Source: Pseudonocardia sp. HH130630-07
Lineage (GTDB): Bacteria > Actinomycetota > Actinomycetes > Mycobacteriales > Pseudonocardiaceae
DNA length: 64,000 nucleotides
Reading direction: 5' to 3'
Assembly: GCF_001698125.1 (NCBI RefSeq)
Contig: NZ_CP013854.1
Location: 4,216,001-4,280,000 of the forward strand
The translations under genes and the position numbers were made by a program. How positions within the stretch are numbered: the first letter of the stretch is position 1; each line of letters begins with the position of its first letter. Shown here in pieces: positions 1 to 7,638 of this stretch. A model generated the notes under the pieces. The model had not been told where the DNA came from. It saw only the letters and a list, made by a program, of their open reading frames with translations, and did not search any database.

Positions 1-174
1 CTGAAAGTGGAGCGCGTGTATCGCACCGTCTATCCGACACGGAAGAAAGCCTACCGAGACGTTGCCAACTATGTCGAGTTGTTCTACAATAGGAAACGAA
101 TTCATTCAGCGCTCGGCTACAAGACTCCGCAAGAGATCCGCACCGAGTACCTGAATCAAGCATCAGCAGCATAA
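1..174 (+). CDS. IS3-family transposase (OrfB), C-terminal fragment
   Basis: The window opens inside a reading frame that ends at a TAA at 172-174. The visible 57 residues end in the classic IS3 OrfB tail: a FYNRKRIHSALGYKTP-type motif, then an EIR and a short tail. This is the end of the rve/DDE integrase domain that cuts and joins IS3 ends. Its codon use is less GC-rich than its neighbours, which suggests a separate origin. The right end of this element must lie between 175 and 213, because the esterase remnant begins there. The rest of the element is outside the window. Family assignment is secure from the motif; subgroup is not determinable. Confidence 0.85.
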   Translation: MKVERVYRTVYPTRKKAYRDVANYVELFYNRKRIHSALGYKTPQEIRTEYLNQASAA

Positions 175-213
175 GAGTCCGCAAACGACGCAGTCCGGAA
201 ACCTCGGGGCAGG

Positions 214-1533
214 CTAAACCAGGTCCTGGTACTCCTGTGGCGTGGGCAACGGTCGTCCGATGAGCGCGTCAGCGGCCAGGAAGTAGCCCGCTTCGGTGCC
301 GGTGTAGCCCTGCAGCACCGGCACCCTGGAGACTTGTCCGGCCGCGATCGCCGCGGCCGGTCCGGTCGGAAGGATCGGGTCGGTGCCACCGACGGCGGGG
401 AGATTGAGCCCGGCGCTCTCGGCGAGGATCCGTTCCGCCGGGAGGCGGCGCGCGCAGGCGAGCGCGGTGGCGGGATCGGTGCAGCCGAGCCGTGCGGCCG
501 CAGCCTTACTGAGTGTTTCGACCACGGCGCGGGGTTGAAAGTTGGAGCTCAGGGGGATGTCGCGACCGACCGCGCTGGGCTCGATCGGGTAGCCGCAGGC
601 GCCGACCGCGCTCTGCACAACGGCCCGCGCGAACAGTCCCTGGGATCCGGGTGCGACGAGATGGGCACATGTCGATACGCCCCCGCCGGACTCGCCGAAC
701 AGGGTGACGTTTGCTGGGTCGCCGCCGAACGCGGTGGCGTTGCGCGCCACGAAGCGTAGTGCTTCCTGCTGGTCGGCCAGGCCCTGTGCGCCAGCGGTGG
801 AGTCCATTCCGGGCAGCGCCAGGAAGCCCATCGCGGTGAGCCGGTAGTTCACCGTCACCACGATCACGTCGCCTCGGACGGATAGGTCGCGTGCGTCGTA
901 CTGGGCTCCGGTGCCCGACTGCAGAGATCCGCCGTGCACCCACACCATCACCGGCCGGGCTCGCTCCGGCGGGGGTGGGGCCGCTGGGATGGTGACGTCG
1001 AGATAGAGACAGTCCTCGGTCAGTGAGCCTTTTTCAACCTGACCAGCGAGCTTCTGCGTCAGGAGATCGCGAAGGTTGCAGCGCAACTGCTCTGACCACA
1101 GCTGCACAGGTCACCGGCTCGCCAGCTCGGCGTCTGCACCCACACAACCAGGCCCCTGAGCTGCCGGAACGGCAGGTTGAAAAGGGCTCAGTGAGGGCTC
1201 GGGAAGCTGCTCAGCATTCTGGACGCACGCCGGCCCGGAGGCCGCGGCGTCGCGTGTCTCGGCGGCGGGGATGACGCGGCGCGGTGCCGCCCAGCGCAGG
1301 TCACCGACCGGTGGTTGGGCGTAGGGCACACCGCGGTACCGGACCACGTTGCCGTCGACAACTCCGCGCAGTCGTCCCGCGTCGGTACTCACTTCCGGAC
1401 GAGGTCCGCTCTCACCCACAGCTGGACCGACGGCGCCGCCCGCGTCCGGTACGACCGTGCAGCTCGCGAGCACACCCACACCCGCCAGCATGCACGCCGC
1501 GATGGCGAGGCCAGGTCCACGACGAGCGAACAC
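214..1533 (-). pseudogene. Type-B carboxylesterase lipoprotein, interrupted by a MITE and truncated at the C-terminus
   Basis: Reads on the minus strand. I place the start at the GTG at 1533 because GGAGGAG lies 7 nt upstream. The N-terminus has a signal peptide with lipobox LASC, so it would be an exported lipoprotein. Next come the type-B carboxylesterase/para-nitrobenzyl esterase signatures: GRLRGVVDG, YRGVPYAQPPVGDLRW, then (after the MITE) EDCLYLDV, VWVHGG and the nucleophile elbow GESGGG. The family hydrolyses carboxylic esters. MITE copy A (1025-1189) interrupts it after about 113 residues; removing the MITE and one AGT duplication joins SL to TEDCLYL in frame. The 3' end stops after about 380 residues in total, where roughly 500 are usual, so the catalytic His region is lost beside the IS3 element. 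It is non-functional as it stands. Confidence 0.85.
1025..1189 (-). mobile_element. MITE copy A (165 bp, TSD AGT)
   Basis: First of seven near-identical 165-bp elements in the window. The terminal inverted repeats are about 17 bp and start GAGCCYTTTTCAACCTG. The 3-bp direct repeat AGT flanks it (1022-1024 and 1190-1192). It has no transposase. I define the forward orientation as the one beginning GAGCCYTTTTCAACCTGCC, so this copy is reversed. It carries C at position 6 of the forward strand. It interrupts the carboxylesterase gene. Confidence 0.93.
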
Positions 1534-1681
1534 GTCCACACTCCTCCACCGCTGATATCGACATAGCACAGACAGATGACCTGTTCCCCAGCCACGCCCG
1601 CCGAGACGGATGCAACCGTCACCGGCGGTGGTGTCGCGCTCGCCCTGTGCCGACCACGATGATGGAGAAATGACACCTAAG

Positions 1682-1716
1682 TTGTCAAACTGGTGTGTGT
1701 TCGGGACTATCGGGTC
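1682..1716 (+). promoter_or_regulatory. Predicted leaderless promoter of the alpha/beta hydrolase
   Basis: TTGTCA (1682-1687), a 17-nt spacer and GACTAT (1705-1710) resemble a housekeeping -35/-10 pair. Position +1 would fall on or next to the ATG at 1717, and no Shine-Dalgarno sequence precedes that ATG. A leaderless transcript, common in actinobacteria, is therefore likely. The gene to the left diverges from this interval. Confidence 0.5.
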
Positions 1717-2547
1717 ATGACCACGCGGACGCTGACGGTCCCGATCCCGGACGGCCACCTCGCTGTCGTCGACACCGGCGCGGGGCACCCGGTCGTGCTG
1801 CTGCACGGTGGCGTACTCGACCACCGCATGTGGGAACCACAGATCACGCCGTTGGCTCAGGAGTACCGGGTGATCGCTCCCGACCTGCGTGGTCACGGGC
1901 GGGCGTCGACGCCGGTGGTGCCGTTCCGGCACGGCGACGACGTCGCGGCGCTGCTGCGTGCGCTCGACCTCGGCCCGGCCACGCTCGTCGGGATCTCTCT
2001 GGGTGCGGGGACGGCGACCGACACGGCGTTGGACCACCCCGACGTCGTTGACAGTCTGGTGCTCAGCGGCGCCGGTAGCAGCGTCCCGGACTTCCGCGAT
2101 CCGTGGACCACCGAGCTGCTCGCAGACTGGGCCGCGGCCGAGCGGAACCGCGACGCCGCACGGTGGCTGGAGATCTTCCTGCGCATCGGCATCGGCCCCT
2201 ACCGCGAGGTCGCCGACGTCGACCCGACGGTCACCAACGCGATACGCGCCATAGCCACGGACACGCTGACCCGGCACGTGCCGGATGGGTCGCCGGTGCT
2301 CCCCACTCCCGGGGACCGGCCGCTGGAGCGCGCGACGACGCTTCGAGTTCCGGTCCGCGCCGTCATCGGGACGCTCGACAGCGACGACCACATCCGGATG
2401 CCGCGAGAGATCGCCGAGGCCGCCGGTGGCGACGTCATCGAGATCCCCGGTGCCGCGCACTACCCGAACCTCGAGCAGCCCGAGGCGTTCACCGCGACCG
2501 TGCTGGATTTCCTGCGTGGACAACGACGACATCGACACGCTCGATGA
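1717..2547 (+). CDS. Alpha/beta-fold hydrolase
   Basis: A 276-residue single-domain alpha/beta hydrolase, the normal length for the family. It shows the oxyanion HGG (PVVLLHGGVLDHRMW), DLRGHGRA before the nucleophile, the elbow GISLGAG with Ser as nucleophile, the acid region around GTLDSDDH, and the catalytic His in GAAHYPNLEQP. Such enzymes hydrolyse esters, lactones or peroxides; the substrate cannot be told from sequence. I chose the ATG at 1717 over an upstream in-frame start because a promoter ends just before it. It diverges from the carboxylesterase remnant. Its 3' end overlaps the next small frame by about 30 nt, consistent with translational coupling. Confidence 0.88.
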   Translation: MTTRTLTVPIPDGHLAVVDTGAGHPVVLLHGGVLDHRMWEPQITPLAQEYRVIAPDLRGHGRASTPVVPFRHGDDVAALLRALDLGPATLVGISLGAGTATDTALDHPDVVDSLVLSGAGSSVPDFRDPWTTELLADWAAAERNRDAARWLEIFLRIGIGPYREVADVDPTVTNAIRAIATDTLTRHVPDGSPVLPTPGDRPLERATTLRVPVRAVIGTLDSDDHIRMPREIAEAAGGDVIEIPGAAHYPNLEQPEAFTATVLDFLRGQRRHRHAR

Positions 2548-2773
2548 CCGCGCAGCAGGGCTGACCGGCTTCTATCTGCTCGTCGGGTCGTTCTTCCGGC
2601 GAGCCCTGCGCGCCGTGGAGCCCGCTGAGTCACGGAACCGAATCGCGGTCGGCGTCCGCGCCGTACTCGACCAGCTGCGCCGACACAGCTCGATGCCCGT
2701 CCCGCAGTGGTACCGGAGGGAGCTCTCGGTACGGGCGGGTGGTCTGGTCGGGGTGCCGGTGAAGACCTTGTGA
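2516..2773 (+). CDS. Small hypothetical protein overlapping the hydrolase
   Basis: An 85-residue frame begins at a GTG inside the 3' end of the hydrolase gene, in another frame. The part past the hydrolase stop keeps a coding look, with strongly GC third positions and a regular amphipathic stretch FYLLVGSFFRRALRAVEP. It also contains LDQLRRHSSMPVPQWYRR. I do not recognise a family. The overlap suggests coupled translation with the hydrolase. The last 15 residues are less convincing and may come from a 3' rearrangement. The following 2774-2917 stretch holds no gene I can support. Confidence 0.4.
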   Translation: MDNDDIDTLDDRAAGLTGFYLLVGSFFRRALRAVEPAESRNRIAVGVRAVLDQLRRHSSMPVPQWYRRELSVRAGGLVGVPVKTL

Positions 2774-2917
2774 CGGTGATTGGTCGGGTCTTCGGGGATG
2801 ACTCGCTGCGGGGCTCCGCCGCGCGGGGTTCCGCCAGAGGCAACGACGCGGGCGCGGTGGGCAGTTCGGTGGCGGCGGTGATCGTCCGCGCCGATCACTT
2901 GATCTAAAAGCCTCGCG

Positions 2918-2966
2918 TCTCCGCTCTTGCGGAGAATATGTGGCTAGGTAACCGTATCTGCGGAGA
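2918..2966. promoter_or_regulatory. GCGGAGA repeat cluster upstream of fdh
   Basis: TCTCCGC (2918-2924), a 4-nt loop and GCGGAGA (2929-2935) form a perfect 7-bp inverted repeat. A third GCGGAGA lies at 2960-2966, just before the fdh ribosome-binding site. Repeats in both orientations directly upstream of an operon suggest an operator. The binding protein is unknown, and a simple stem-loop in the leader is the alternative. Confidence 0.4.
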
Positions 2967-2995
2967 CGGACTCAAGATCGATTTCAGGAGAAGCG

Positions 2996-4156
2996 ATGGC
3001 GACTGTTCTGTGTGTGCTCTACGACGATCCGGTCGGCGGTTACCCGACGGGCTACGCCCGCGACGGGCTGCCCCACCTGGAGCGCTACCCCGACGGCCAG
3101 ACCCTTCCGACCCCGTCCGCGGTCGATTTCACCCCGGGCGCGCTGCTCGGCAGCGTCTCCGGTGAGCTCGGGCTGCGGGGCTATCTGGAGAGCCTCGGTC
3201 ACACGCTGATCGTGACCTCGGACAAGGACGGCCCGGACTCGGAGTTCGAACGCCGTCTCCCCGAGGCCGACGTCGTCATCTCCCAGCCGTTCTGGCCCGC
3301 CTACCTGACCGCGGAGCGGATCGCGAAGGCCCCGAACCTCAAGCTGGCCCTGACCGCGGGGATCGGATCGGACCACGTCGACCTCGACGCCGCCATCATC
3401 CACGGCGTGACGGTCGCCGAGGTCACCTACTGCAACTCGATCAGCGTCGCCGAGCACGTGGTGATGATGGTGCTGTCGCTGGTGCGCAACTACCTGCCGT
3501 CCCACCAGTGGGTCCTCGACGGCGGCTGGAACATTGCCGACTGCGTCGAGCGCGCCTACGACGTGGAGGGGATGGATGTCGGCACCGTGGCCGCCGGCCG
3601 GATCGGGCTCGCCGTGCTGCGGCGGCTCGCCCCGTTCGACGTCCGCCTGCACTACACCGACCGGCACCGGCTCCCGCGCGAGGTGGAGGAGGAGCTGAAC
3701 CTCACCTACCACCCCGACGCCCAGTCGATGGTCCCGCACTGCGATGTCGTGACGATCAACGCGCCGCTGCATCACGAGACCCGCAACCTGTTCGACGACG
3801 AGCTGCTGTCCACGATGCGGCGTGGCGCCTACCTGATCAACACCGCTCGCGGGCTGATCGTCGACCGGGACGCGGTCGTGCGCGCCCTGGAGAGCGGCCG
3901 GTTGGCCGGGTACGCCGGCGACGTTTGGTACCCCCAGCCCGCGCCGAAGGACCACCCGTGGCGGCTCATGCCCCACCACGGCATGACTCCGCATATCTCC
4001 GGGTCGACCCTGTCCGCGCAGGCCCGCTACGCCGCGGGGACCCGCGAGATTCTGGAGTCGTTCTTCGCCGGGACCCCGCTGCGCGACGAGTACCTCATCG
4101 TCGACGGCGGACGACTGGCCGGCACGGGCGCGCACTCCTACAGCGCGAAGGCCTGA
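2996..4156 (+). CDS. fdh: NAD-dependent formate dehydrogenase
   Basis: A 386-residue D-2-hydroxyacid-dehydrogenase-fold enzyme that oxidises formate to CO2 with NAD (EC 1.17.1.9); it is soluble, cofactor-free apart from NAD, and usually dimeric. The length fits bacterial FDH. Diagnostic features: the extended N-terminus DDPVGGYPTGYARD, YCNSISVAEHV (substrate Asn), the Rossmann segment GTVAAGRIG near residue 199, YTDRHRLP whose Asp marks NAD preference, INTARG with the catalytic Arg near 285, YPQPAPKDHPW, and HHGMTPHISGST with the catalytic His near 332. AGGAG sits 5 nt before the ATG. cynS follows after 3 nt, so the two form an operon. The product could supply NADH from formate. Confidence 0.96.
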   Translation: MATVLCVLYDDPVGGYPTGYARDGLPHLERYPDGQTLPTPSAVDFTPGALLGSVSGELGLRGYLESLGHTLIVTSDKDGPDSEFERRLPEADVVISQPFWPAYLTAERIAKAPNLKLALTAGIGSDHVDLDAAIIHGVTVAEVTYCNSISVAEHVVMMVLSLVRNYLPSHQWVLDGGWNIADCVERAYDVEGMDVGTVAAGRIGLAVLRRLAPFDVRLHYTDRHRLPREVEEELNLTYHPDAQSMVPHCDVVTINAPLHHETRNLFDDELLSTMRRGAYLINTARGLIVDRDAVVRALESGRLAGYAGDVWYPQPAPKDHPWRLMPHHGMTPHISGSTLSAQARYAAGTREILESFFAGTPLRDEYLIVDGGRLAGTGAHSYSAKA

Positions 4157-4159
4157 TCG

Positions 4160-4603
4160 GTGACGACACGACTCGACGCCCGTCACGAGGTCCTCGCCGC
4201 GAAGAAGCGGCTCGGCCTGTCGTGGGCCACCGTCGCCGGGACGCTCGGCCGGTCGGTCGAGTGGTCCACCTCCGCCCTGCTCGGACAGCAGACGCTGACC
4301 GAGAAGCAGGCCGTCGCGGCCGGTGAGCTGCTGGAGCTGAAGCCCGAGACGGTCCTCGCGCTGCAGCTGCCCCCGGTGCGGGGCTCCGCGGCAGTCGACA
4401 CGACCGACCCACTCGTCTACCGCCTCGCGGAAGTGGTCCAGGTGTACGGGGCCACGATCTCCGAGCTCGTCCGGGAGGAGTTCGGCGACGGCATCGTGTC
4501 GGCGATCGACTTCGAGCTGGACCTCAAGAGGGTCGCCGACCCGAAGGGCGACCGCGCAGTGATCACCCTGAACGGCAAGTTCCTGCCGTACCGCACCTGG
4601 TGA
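4160..4603 (+). CDS. cynS: Cyanate hydratase (cyanase)
   Basis: A 147-residue protein matching cyanase over its whole length: an N-terminal POU-like helical domain (RLGLSWATVAGTLGRS) and the catalytic C-terminal domain. The enzyme uses bicarbonate to convert cyanate into ammonia and CO2 through carbamate (EC 4.2.1.104), and works as a decamer. The catalytic triad is visible: Arg and Glu in PLVYRLAEVVQVYG, and Ser in DGIVSAIDFE. It starts at a GTG only 3 nt after the fdh stop, so translation is probably coupled. Pairing with formate dehydrogenase suggests one-carbon and nitrogen scavenging, although the link between formate and cyanate here is inferred from position only. Confidence 0.96.
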   Translation: MTTRLDARHEVLAAKKRLGLSWATVAGTLGRSVEWSTSALLGQQTLTEKQAVAAGELLELKPETVLALQLPPVRGSAAVDTTDPLVYRLAEVVQVYGATISELVREEFGDGIVSAIDFELDLKRVADPKGDRAVITLNGKFLPYRTW

Positions 4604-4607
4604 ACGC

Positions 4608-4640
4608 GGGTGGGGCCCGGCCGGGCGCCGGGCCCCACCC
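4608..4640. terminator. Strong hairpin after cynS
   Basis: GGGTGGGGCCCGG (4608-4620) pairs perfectly with CCGGGCCCCACCC (4628-4640) around a 7-nt loop. It lies between two convergent genes, cynS ending at 4603 and the zinc-finger gene ending at 4656, so it probably ends transcription in both directions. No T-tract follows, as is usual in actinobacteria. Confidence 0.75.
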
Positions 4641-4655
4641 CGGCGGTCGGCAGGA

Positions 4656-4985
4656 CTACCGGGCCACGGGTTCGAAGTAGAGGTCGTGGTGCAGGCGGCA
4701 GCCCGGGTTGAACGGCGCGCCGCAGTCCGGGCAACTGTCGGCGTCGACGTAGTCGGCGATGCTCAGCTCGGTGCGGCAGACCCCGCAGAGCACGGCCCGC
4801 TCGGCGCGTGCGTGCGCGGCCCAGGTCGTCGGCGGGTGGCCGGCGTGCGCGGCGTGGCAGCGGAAGCACGGGTAGTAGCGATCGCAGCAGCGGAACCGAA
4901 TCGCGATCACGTCGAGCGGTGTGTAGTAGTGCGCACAGCGCGTCAGCCCATCGACGACGTCGCCGAACACCCGGGGCGCGGTCAC
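4656..4985 (-). CDS. CHY-type zinc finger protein
   Basis: A 109-residue Cys/His-rich protein with the CHY zinc-finger pattern: TRCAHYYTPLDVIAIRF, then CCDRYYPCFRCH, HAGHPP, LCGVCRTEL and SCPDCGAPFNPGC. At least nine Cys and several His are placed to hold two to three zinc ions. Bacterial members are small stand-alone proteins without established function; eukaryotic CHY domains occur in ubiquitin ligases. I chose the GTG at 4985, which gives the usual family length; upstream codons in this frame are low-complexity and unconvincing. It converges on cynS. Confidence 0.8.
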   Translation of the reverse strand: MTAPRVFGDVVDGLTRCAHYYTPLDVIAIRFRCCDRYYPCFRCHAAHAGHPPTTWAAHARAERAVLCGVCRTELSIADYVDADSCPDCGAPFNPGCRLHHDLYFEPVAR

Positions 4986-4999
4986 CGGCTCACCCCCGA

Positions 5000-5234
5000 C
5001 CGCGACCCCTGCCAGGCCGCCCACAGTCGAGCGTCGTGCCCGCCCGCAGCGACGAGCCCCGGGTGCGTCCCGGACTCGACAATCCGGCGCAAGAGAGGTC
5101 GCTGCGGCGCCTGCGCATGCTCGACCAGGTCTCCAACCTGGAGGGCTGATACCCGCTACACAGCCGATCGTCGGGCCGGTCCGCACCCCCGAGCGGACTG
5201 GCCCGACGTGGTTGTCGTGTGCCCGGACACGACA
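5000..5234. other. No supported gene
   Basis: About 230 bp between the zinc-finger gene and a hairpin. A plus-strand frame ending near 5149 reads NPAQERSLRRLRMLDQVSN and looks coding, but it has no recognisable start or domain. It may be the tail of a lost gene. Confidence 0.4.
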
Positions 5235-5268
5235 GTGCCGCCGCTCCCACGTGTGGGGGCGGCGGCAC
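5235..5268. terminator. GC-rich near-perfect palindrome, terminator-like
   Basis: GTGCCGCCGCTCCCAC and GTGGGGGCGGCGGCAC form a 16-bp stem with one G-T pair and almost no loop. It lies downstream (minus strand) of the fragment at 5459-5640, separated from it by MITE copy B, so it was probably that gene's terminator before the MITE arrived. Confidence 0.65.
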
Positions 5269-5295
5269 CGTGTTGTGTGGGGAGGGCTGGTCAGT

Positions 5296-5460
5296 GAGCC
5301 CTTTTCAACCTGCCGTTCCGGCAGCTCAGGGGCCTGGTTGTGTGGGTGCAGACGCCGAGCTGGCGAGCCGGTGACCTGTGCAGCTGTGGTCAGAGCAGTT
5401 GCGCTGCAACCTTCGCGATCTCCTGACGCAGAAGCTCGCTGGTCAGGTTGAAAAAGGCTC
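5296..5460 (+). mobile_element. MITE copy B (165 bp, TSD AGT)
   Basis: Forward copy with C at position 6. AGT duplications lie at 5293-5295 and 5461-5463. It inserted into the TGA stop codon of the minus-strand fragment on its right; because the element ends in GGCTC followed by AGT, the stop TGA is rebuilt at the junction (5459-5461). Confidence 0.93.
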
Positions 5461-5640
5461 AGTCATTGGCGTCGCTGGTGGCGACCTCGCCGTTGACGCC
5501 GGCGGGGAAGAATCCGCCCGAGGTGACCGAGGCCGGGTTGAGGTAGGCGATGTTGAGCACCTGGCCGGGGGTGCGGGAGAAGGCGATCGAGTTCTCGTCG
5601 GCCGGGCCACCTGCCAGCGCAAACGAGGCGGTGTGCAGCT
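5459..5640 (-). pseudogene. C-terminal fragment of an unrecognised protein
   Basis: A minus-strand frame reads QLHTASFALAGGPADENS and then IAFSRTPGQVLNIAYLNP, SGGFFPAGVNGEV and a C-terminal TSDAND before a TGA. It looks like the last 60 residues of a secreted or surface protein. No start exists: near 5640 the sequence changes to antiporter sequence on the other strand. I do not recognise the family. MITE B sits exactly in its stop codon. Confidence 0.45.
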
Positions 5641-5858
5641 GCTCGATCTGGTCTTGCTCGGCTCCGGTGCGGCTGCGCTGCGGGGCGGGCTCTTGCCCGG
5701 TTGCTGGCCGGGCGCCCGTTGTCGTTGCTGATCGTGTTACTCGGCGCGGGCGTGCTGTTCTACCTGCCCGACCCTTCCCTGCCCGACTCCGACCCGTCCA
5801 CCCACCTCGGTCTCGCCGAGCATCTGACCGAGTTCGGCGTGATCGTGTCGCTGATCAG
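5640..5858 (+). pseudogene. Cation:proton antiporter (CPA1-like), N-terminal fragment with frameshift
   Basis: Two frames together read like the start of a sodium/proton antiporter: LLDLVLLGSGAAALRGGLL in one, then, after a one-base shift near 5695, LLAGRPLSLLIVLLGAGVLF, PDSDPSTHLGLAEHLTEFGV and IVSLIS. The LAGRPLSLPIVLLGAGVL-like helix followed by HLTEFGVIVSLM is typical of the first helices of CPA1 exchangers. The frame ends at about 5858, where an IS256 end begins. It is a non-functional remnant. Confidence 0.55.
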
Positions 5859-5859
5859 C

Positions 5860-6037
5860 ATCCCTCCCGGGCCGACGAGCTCGCCTCCTTCCTCACGGGC
5901 TGCAGCGATGAGTTGCTGGGCAAGTTGCTGCTGGTCAATCCGATCGGCACAGGTCCGATCGTCTCTGTCATGACTGCTCCTCCCGCCGAGCTGCGCTCGG
6001 CGTGTCGGACCAGTTACACCGAAGATCGGACAGTCCC
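5860..6037 (-). mobile_element. IS256-family left-end fragment (type C)
   Basis: On the minus strand the segment starts GGGACTGTCCGATCTTCGGT, an IS256-like terminal repeat. A GGAGGAG site and an ATG (5971) follow. A frame reading RIDQQQLAQQLIAAAREEGG then ELVGPGGML matches the N-terminus of IS256 transposases. The start codon and this stretch are in different frames, and everything after GGML is missing. It differs from the intact A and B elements in this window. Confidence 0.65.
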
Positions 6038-6102
6038 TGTGTGCAGGTAAGACGCTCGCAGGTTGGTGCCCTTGCCCGAGCCGGTCCCGTTGACGACCGG
6101 GT

Positions 6103-6363
6103 TTGCCTGGCCCCAGCTCGACCGGCCGCGCCGCCTACACCGACATCGACTCGGGTGTCGCCATCGCCATGATGCGTAACCGGATCGTCCCGGACATGTC
6201 CGCGGTCGTCGACCGGATCCTTGCCGGGGCTGGACAGGACCGAGGCCACACGGTGCGCCGAGGGCGCATGCCCGGACTCCGGTCGGAGTCGCCGGATCTG
6301 AAGCAGGTGCTACTCGACCTGAGTGTCGTCGAGGTCGAACTCGTGCAGCTCGCGGGCGAGTAG
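6103..6363 (+). pseudogene. Serine hydrolase (beta-lactamase-related), C-terminal fragment
   Basis: A frame running to the TAG at 6361-6363 contains AAYTDIDSGVAIAMMRNRIV then PDMSAVVDRIL. This matches the end of class-C beta-lactamase/esterase family proteins, where an AYxDPxSGVAxAxxxNR strand is followed by a final helix. The catalytic SxxK part is absent. The last 50 residues are not recognisable. The area from 5459 to 6410 is thus a mosaic of four unrelated gene and IS ends. Assignment is moderate because only one strand-helix pair is diagnostic. Confidence 0.45.
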
Positions 6364-6416
6364 CGACGAGCGGCACAACGATGGCCAATCGCGCGGACCG
6401 CGCCGACCACCAGCTA

Positions 6417-7379
6417 GGGCGTGTCTCCCATATGGGTGTCCGGACTGCCGGCAGGATGAGCCGGTGAGTTCGTCGAGGTTCGCGCTGCTCTCGGATGCTC
6501 AGTGGCAGTTGATCGGGCCGCTGCTGCCCTCCAACGCCGGGCGGCGTGGGCACCCGTTCGGCGAGGATCGCCGCGTGGTGGAGGGGATCATCTTCCGATA
6601 CCGAACCGGGATCCCCTGGCGAGATCTGCCGCGGGAGCAGTTCGGGCCCTGGCAAACGGTGTGGAAGCGACACCGCCGCTACGCCGCTGACGGCACCTGG
6701 GACACCGTGCTGGCCGCACTGTTGGCCCAGGCCGACGCCAAGGGCGAGATCGACTGGACGGTGTTGACAGGTGTCGGTGGACGCCACGATCAACCGGGCG
6801 CACCAGCACGCCACGAACACCACCCGCCCCGAGCAGGACACAGGGGGCACGGTCGAACTACACGAAATCCCCTGACGGGTTCATGCCCAGCCCGCTCGGC
6901 GGACCGCGAGAACCCGCAGGTCACGGCATCGGCCGTTCCCGTGGCGGGCTGACGACGAAGATCCATGCCGCGGTCGACCGGCGGGGCCGGCCGCTGGCGG
7001 TGGTGGTGACCGGCGGGCAGCGCAACGACGGCGCCATGCTCGAGCAGGTCCTGGCCGACATCCGCGTCCCCCGCCTCGGCGCGGGACGGTCCCGCACCCG
7101 ACCCGACGCCGTGGTGGCCGACCGGGCCTACTCATCCGGGGTCAACCGGCGCGCACTGGCCCGCCGCTCGATCACCACCGTCATCCCGCAGAAACGCGAC
7201 GAGATCGCCGCCCGCAAACGCCGCGGCTCCCTCGGCGGCAGACCACCCGGACTCGACGTTGAGACCTACAAGGGCCGCAACGTCGTGGAACGCCACTTCG
7301 CCCTGACCAAGCAGTGGCGCGGGCTGGCCACCCGCTACGACAAACTCGCCATCACCTATCGCGCCGCCACCGTCCTCAG
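6417..7379 (+). mobile_element. IS5-family element type C, copy 1 (IS427-like), 3' end lost
   Basis: It begins GGGCGTGTCTCCCATATGGG right after a TA at 6415-6416, the TA target of the IS427 group. It holds two transposase frames. The right end should read ATTGGGAGACAYGCCC, but the element stops at 7379 where IS256-A1 begins. The same type recurs reversed at 10153-12330. Both copies share a 10-bp insertion (about 6761-6770) that breaks the first frame after DWTV. Confidence 0.85.
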
Positions 7380-7389
7380 GGGTCTGTAA
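6464..7389 (+). pseudogene. IS5-C transposase, broken by frameshifts
   Basis: The first frame (GTG at 6464) has the N-terminal IS5 domain FALLSDAQWQLIGPLLPS and WKRHRRYAADGTWDTVL. After DWTV the frame runs into unrelated residues because of a 10-bp insertion; the true continuation, VSVDATINRAHQHATNTT, with the first catalytic Asp, is in another frame. A third segment carries GRSRGGLTTKIHAAVDRRGR, VVADRAYSSG (second Asp) and NVVERHFALTKQWRGLATRY (catalytic Glu). Two-frame expression is normal for IS427-type elements, but the 10-bp insertion is not, so this copy is probably inactive. The C-terminus is cut at VLRG by IS256-A1. Confidence 0.75.
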
Positions 7390-7638
7390 CAGGAACGGTG
7401 GTTCCGGCGTTGTTGGTCAGTAGTGCTCGGCGGACGGCCAGCGGTCACTGAAAGTGATCGCGAAGGCGTTGATCACCGGCTTCCATCGGATCGTCCACCG
7501 TGCGCGGCCTCGCCCGGTCGGGTTGAGGCTGCGGGTCACAAGGTACAGGCATTTCAACGCGGCCGCCTCGCTGGGGAAATGCCCTCGCGCCCGTACCGCT
7601 CGGCGGTAGCGGGCGTTGAGTGATTCGAAGCTCTCTTG

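Noticed and set aside
1111..2538. 475-residue minus-strand frame from the hydrolase region into the carboxylesterase
   Set aside because: Only the last part is real esterase sequence; the rest is antisense to the alpha/beta hydrolase. The esterase has its own RBS and GTG near 1533.
5000..5234. Possible small gene ending LRMLDQVSNLEG
   Set aside because: No start, RBS or domain; overlaps other open frames.
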